Assembly: GCA_934693235.1 (NCBI GenBank)
Contig: CAKUUY010000027.1
Span: 1-21,426 of the forward strand
Length of the DNA: 21,426 nucleotides
From: an uncultured Candidatus Melainabacteria bacterium
Lineage (GTDB): Bacteria > Cyanobacteriota > Vampirovibrionia > Gastranaerophilales > Gastranaerophilaceae
Reading direction: 5' to 3'
Shown piece after piece: positions 19,703 through 21,426 of the stretch. The position numbers were made by a program, and so were the translations under genes. Positions within the stretch are counted from its first letter, which is position 1. Each line of letters begins with the position of its first letter. Under the pieces are notes generated by a model. That model had not been told where the DNA came from. It was given only the letters and a program-made list of their open reading frames with translations, and made no database searches.

Positions 19703-19827
19703 GTCTTTAAGTCGATAAAGCGATAGGACGTTAAGTTAACTTCGTTAAACATTCTGGGTAAAAATTTTATTAATGCAATTTGATGTAAAGAACTTTATGA
19801 CTTATCGACTTAACGTCTTATAGTCTT
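19701..19827. repeat. Intergenic inverted repeat built from a degenerate 8-bp unit (copy 3)
   Basis: Five 8-bp units run at 19701-19740 (AAGTCTTT, AAGTCGAT, AAAGCGAT, AGGACGTT, AAGTTAAC). Five more lie in reverse complement at 19788-19827 (as read on the minus strand: AAGACTAT, AAGACGTT, AAGTCGAT, AAGTCATA, AAGTTCTT). The arms pair imperfectly around a 47-nt AT-rich centre. It lies between the divergent promoters of uppS and fusA. Confidence 0.8.
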
Positions 19828-19860
19828 CTTAATATTTTATTTACAAAAAAAATTTTTTGT

Positions 19861-19891
19861 GTGACAATCTAAATGAGGCTAAAAATATAAT
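19861..19891 (+). promoter_or_regulatory. Candidate promoter of fusA
   Basis: GTGACA at 19861-19866 (5/6) and a perfect TATAAT at 19886-19891 are separated by 19 bp, a little long (18 with TGACAA as -35). The ribosome binding site AAAAAGGAAA at 19911-19920 and the ATG at 19928 follow. Confidence 0.45.
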
Positions 19892-19927
19892 AGCGAATGT
19901 ACACAATATAAAAAAGGAAAAAACAAA

Positions 19928-21426
19928 ATGGCTAGACAAACTCCATTAGAAAAAATCAGAAACATTGGTATTGCCGCTCACATCGATGCTGGTAAAACCA
20001 CTACAACTGAACGTATTTTGTTTTACACAGGTAAAACTCATAAAATCGGCGAAACTCACGATGGTGCAGCCGTAACTGACTTTATGGAACAAGAAAAAGA
20101 ACGTGGTATTACAATCCAATCTGCTGCTGTAACAGCTTCTTGGAAGGGACACCAAATTAACATTATTGATACTCCGGGTCACGTTGACTTCACAATCGAA
20201 GTTGAACGTTCACTTCGTGTATTAGACGGTGTTGTTGCTGTATTTTGTGCAGTTGGTGGTGTTCAATCTCAATCTGAAACAGTTTGGAGACAAGCTAACA
20301 GATACGAAGTTCCACGTATGGTATTCGTAAACAAAATGGACAGAACAGGTGCTGATTTCTACAGAGTTGTAGACCAAATCAAAACTAGATTGGGTGCGAA
20401 TGCTGTTCCTATTCAATTGCCTATCGGTGCTGAAGACAAATTCAACGGCCTTATTGACTTGATGACAATGAAAGCTGAAATCTATACTAACGACTTAGGT
20501 ACTGATATTAGAGAAGAAGATATTCCTGCTGATATGTTGGAAAAAGCTCAAGAATATCACGATGCTATGGTTGAAGCTATCGCATCTGAAGATGACGCTT
20601 TGATGGAAAAATATTTTGACGATCCATCATCTATTACAGTTGACGAATTAAAGGCAGTTTTAAGAAAAGCAGTTTGTGAAAACAAAATCGTTCCTGTAAC
20701 TTGCGGTACAGCATTTAAAAACAAAGGTGTTCAACTTCTATTGAACGCAGTTGTTGATTATATGCCATCACCGGTTGATGTAAAAGCTATCGAAGGTGAA
20801 TTGGAAGACGGTACAAAAACTGAAAGACATTCTTCTGATTCAGAACCTTTCTCTGCATTGGCATTTAAAGTTATGACTGACCCTTATGTAGGTCGTTTGA
20901 CTTTCTTGAGAGTTTATTCTGGTGTAATCACAGCTGGTTCTTACGTTCTTAATGCTACAAACGGCAAAAAAGAACGTATTGCTCGTTTGGTTCGTATGTA
21001 CGCGGATCAAAGAATTGAAGAACAAGAAGTATACGCTGGAGACATTTGTGCAGCAGTTGGTTTGAAGGATACTACAACTGGTGATACTTTGTGTGATGAA
21101 AAAGCTCCAATCATTTTGGAAAGAATGACATTCCCTGAACCTGTTATATCAGTTGCAATTGAACCAAAAACAAAAGCAGACCAAGATAAAATGGGTATTG
21201 CTCTTCAAAAGCTTGCAGAAGAAGATCCATCATTCAGAGTTAAGTCTGATACTGAAACAGGTCAAACAATTATTTCTGGTATGGGTGAACTTCACTTGGA
21301 TATTATCGTTGACCGTATGTTAAGAGAATTCAAAGTTGAAGCTAATATTGGTAAACCACAAGTTGCTTACAGAGAAACAATTCGTGGAAACGCTGATCAA
21401 GACTCTAAATTCATCCGTCAATCAGG
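19928..21426 (+). CDS. fusA: Elongation factor G, 5' part (3' end outside window)
   Basis: GTPase that drives ribosomal translocation and, with RRF, ribosome recycling. About 500 residues are visible, open to the end of the window. G-domain motifs: G1 AHIDAGKT (17-24), switch-region ERGIT (58-62), G3 DTPGH with catalytic His85 (81-85), and G4 NKMD (135-138). Domain II is recognisable (FSALAFKVMTDPYVGRLTFLRVYSG), and domain III includes EEDPSFRV and ISGMGELHLDI. The ATG at 19928 has a ribosome binding site 9 nt upstream. It is not preceded by rpsL-rpsG as in many bacteria; its own promoter region is shared with the divergent uppS. Confidence 0.97.
   Translation, partial: MARQTPLEKIRNIGIAAHIDAGKTTTTERILFYTGKTHKIGETHDGAAVTDFMEQEKERGITIQSAAVTASWKGHQINIIDTPGHVDFTIEVERSLRVLDGVVAVFCAVGGVQSQSETVWRQANRYEVPRMVFVNKMDRTGADFYRVVDQIKTRLGANAVPIQLPIGAEDKFNGLIDLMTMKAEIYTNDLGTDIREEDIPADMLEKAQEYHDAMVEAIASEDDALMEKYFDDPSSITVDELKAVLRKAVCENKIVPVTCGTAFKNKGVQLLLNAVVDYMPSPVDVKAIEGELEDGTKTERHSSDSEPFSALAFKVMTDPYVGRLTFLRVYSGVITAGSYVLNATNGKKERIARLVRMYADQRIEEQEVYAGDICAAVGLKDTTTGDTLCDEKAPIILERMTFPEPVISVAIEPKTKADQDKMGIALQKLAEEDPSFRVKSDTETGQTIISGMGELHLDIIVDRMLREFKVEANIGKPQVAYRETIRGNADQDSKFIRQS

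Overview
The window is a 21.4 kb piece of an AT-rich bacterial chromosome. It uses standard stop codons, its coding is dense, and it holds no tRNA, rRNA or CRISPR array that I could see. Housekeeping genes dominate: rpoA-rplQ-truA-rplM-rpsI, folD, rplI, pheT, ileS, rdgB, uppS and fusA. Between them lie several lineage-type hypothetical proteins. The order of the ribosomal genes and the style of the hypotheticals remind me of gut Melainabacteria (Gastranaerophilales-like relatives of Cyanobacteria). That placement is from memory, not from a computed phylogeny.

Layout. Positions 1-2836 (+) hold the end of the alpha operon (rpoA partial, rplQ, truA, rplM, rpsI), closed by a terminator. Positions 2971-3745 form a self-contained cassette with long inverted repeats (about 150 bp, about 89% identical) around a 108-aa coiled-coil protein gene. 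Positions 3784-9306 (-) carry pheT, a secreted SH3-like protein, rplI, a terminator, a CooC-like ATPase and folD. Positions 9398-10291 (+) hold a lone RgpF-type polysaccharide gene. Position 10516-11172 (-) is a small membrane-anchored basic protein. Positions 11350-15489 (+) hold a dicarboxylate/glutamate-type symporter and ileS. Positions 15613-17656 (+) hold two lineage-specific proteins. Positions 17664-18204 form a second inverted-repeat cassette, around a DUF559/Vsr-like nuclease gene split by a -1 frameshift at a canonical A AAA AAG heptamer. Positions 18203-19666 (-) hold rdgB and uppS. Position 19928 to the end (+) is the start of fusA.

The least expected signals are not in the housekeeping genes. 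(1) Three intergenic elements (647-718, 18817-18943, 19701-19827) share one architecture: inverted repeats whose arms are tandem arrays of a degenerate 8-bp unit, roughly A-R-G-W-S-R-W-T. (2) Two unrelated cassettes each pair inverted repeats with one small gene. (3) The DUF559 gene has a correctly phased slippery heptamer that would restore the full-length protein. (4) Three genes (rgpF-like, DUF559, uppS) have a -10 box ending 6-7 nt before the ATG and no Shine-Dalgarno, so they look leaderless. (5) The IleRS class I signature reads HVGT instead of HIGH. (6) The coiled-coil protein in the first cassette appears to share its end sections with the much larger protein at 16148-17656.
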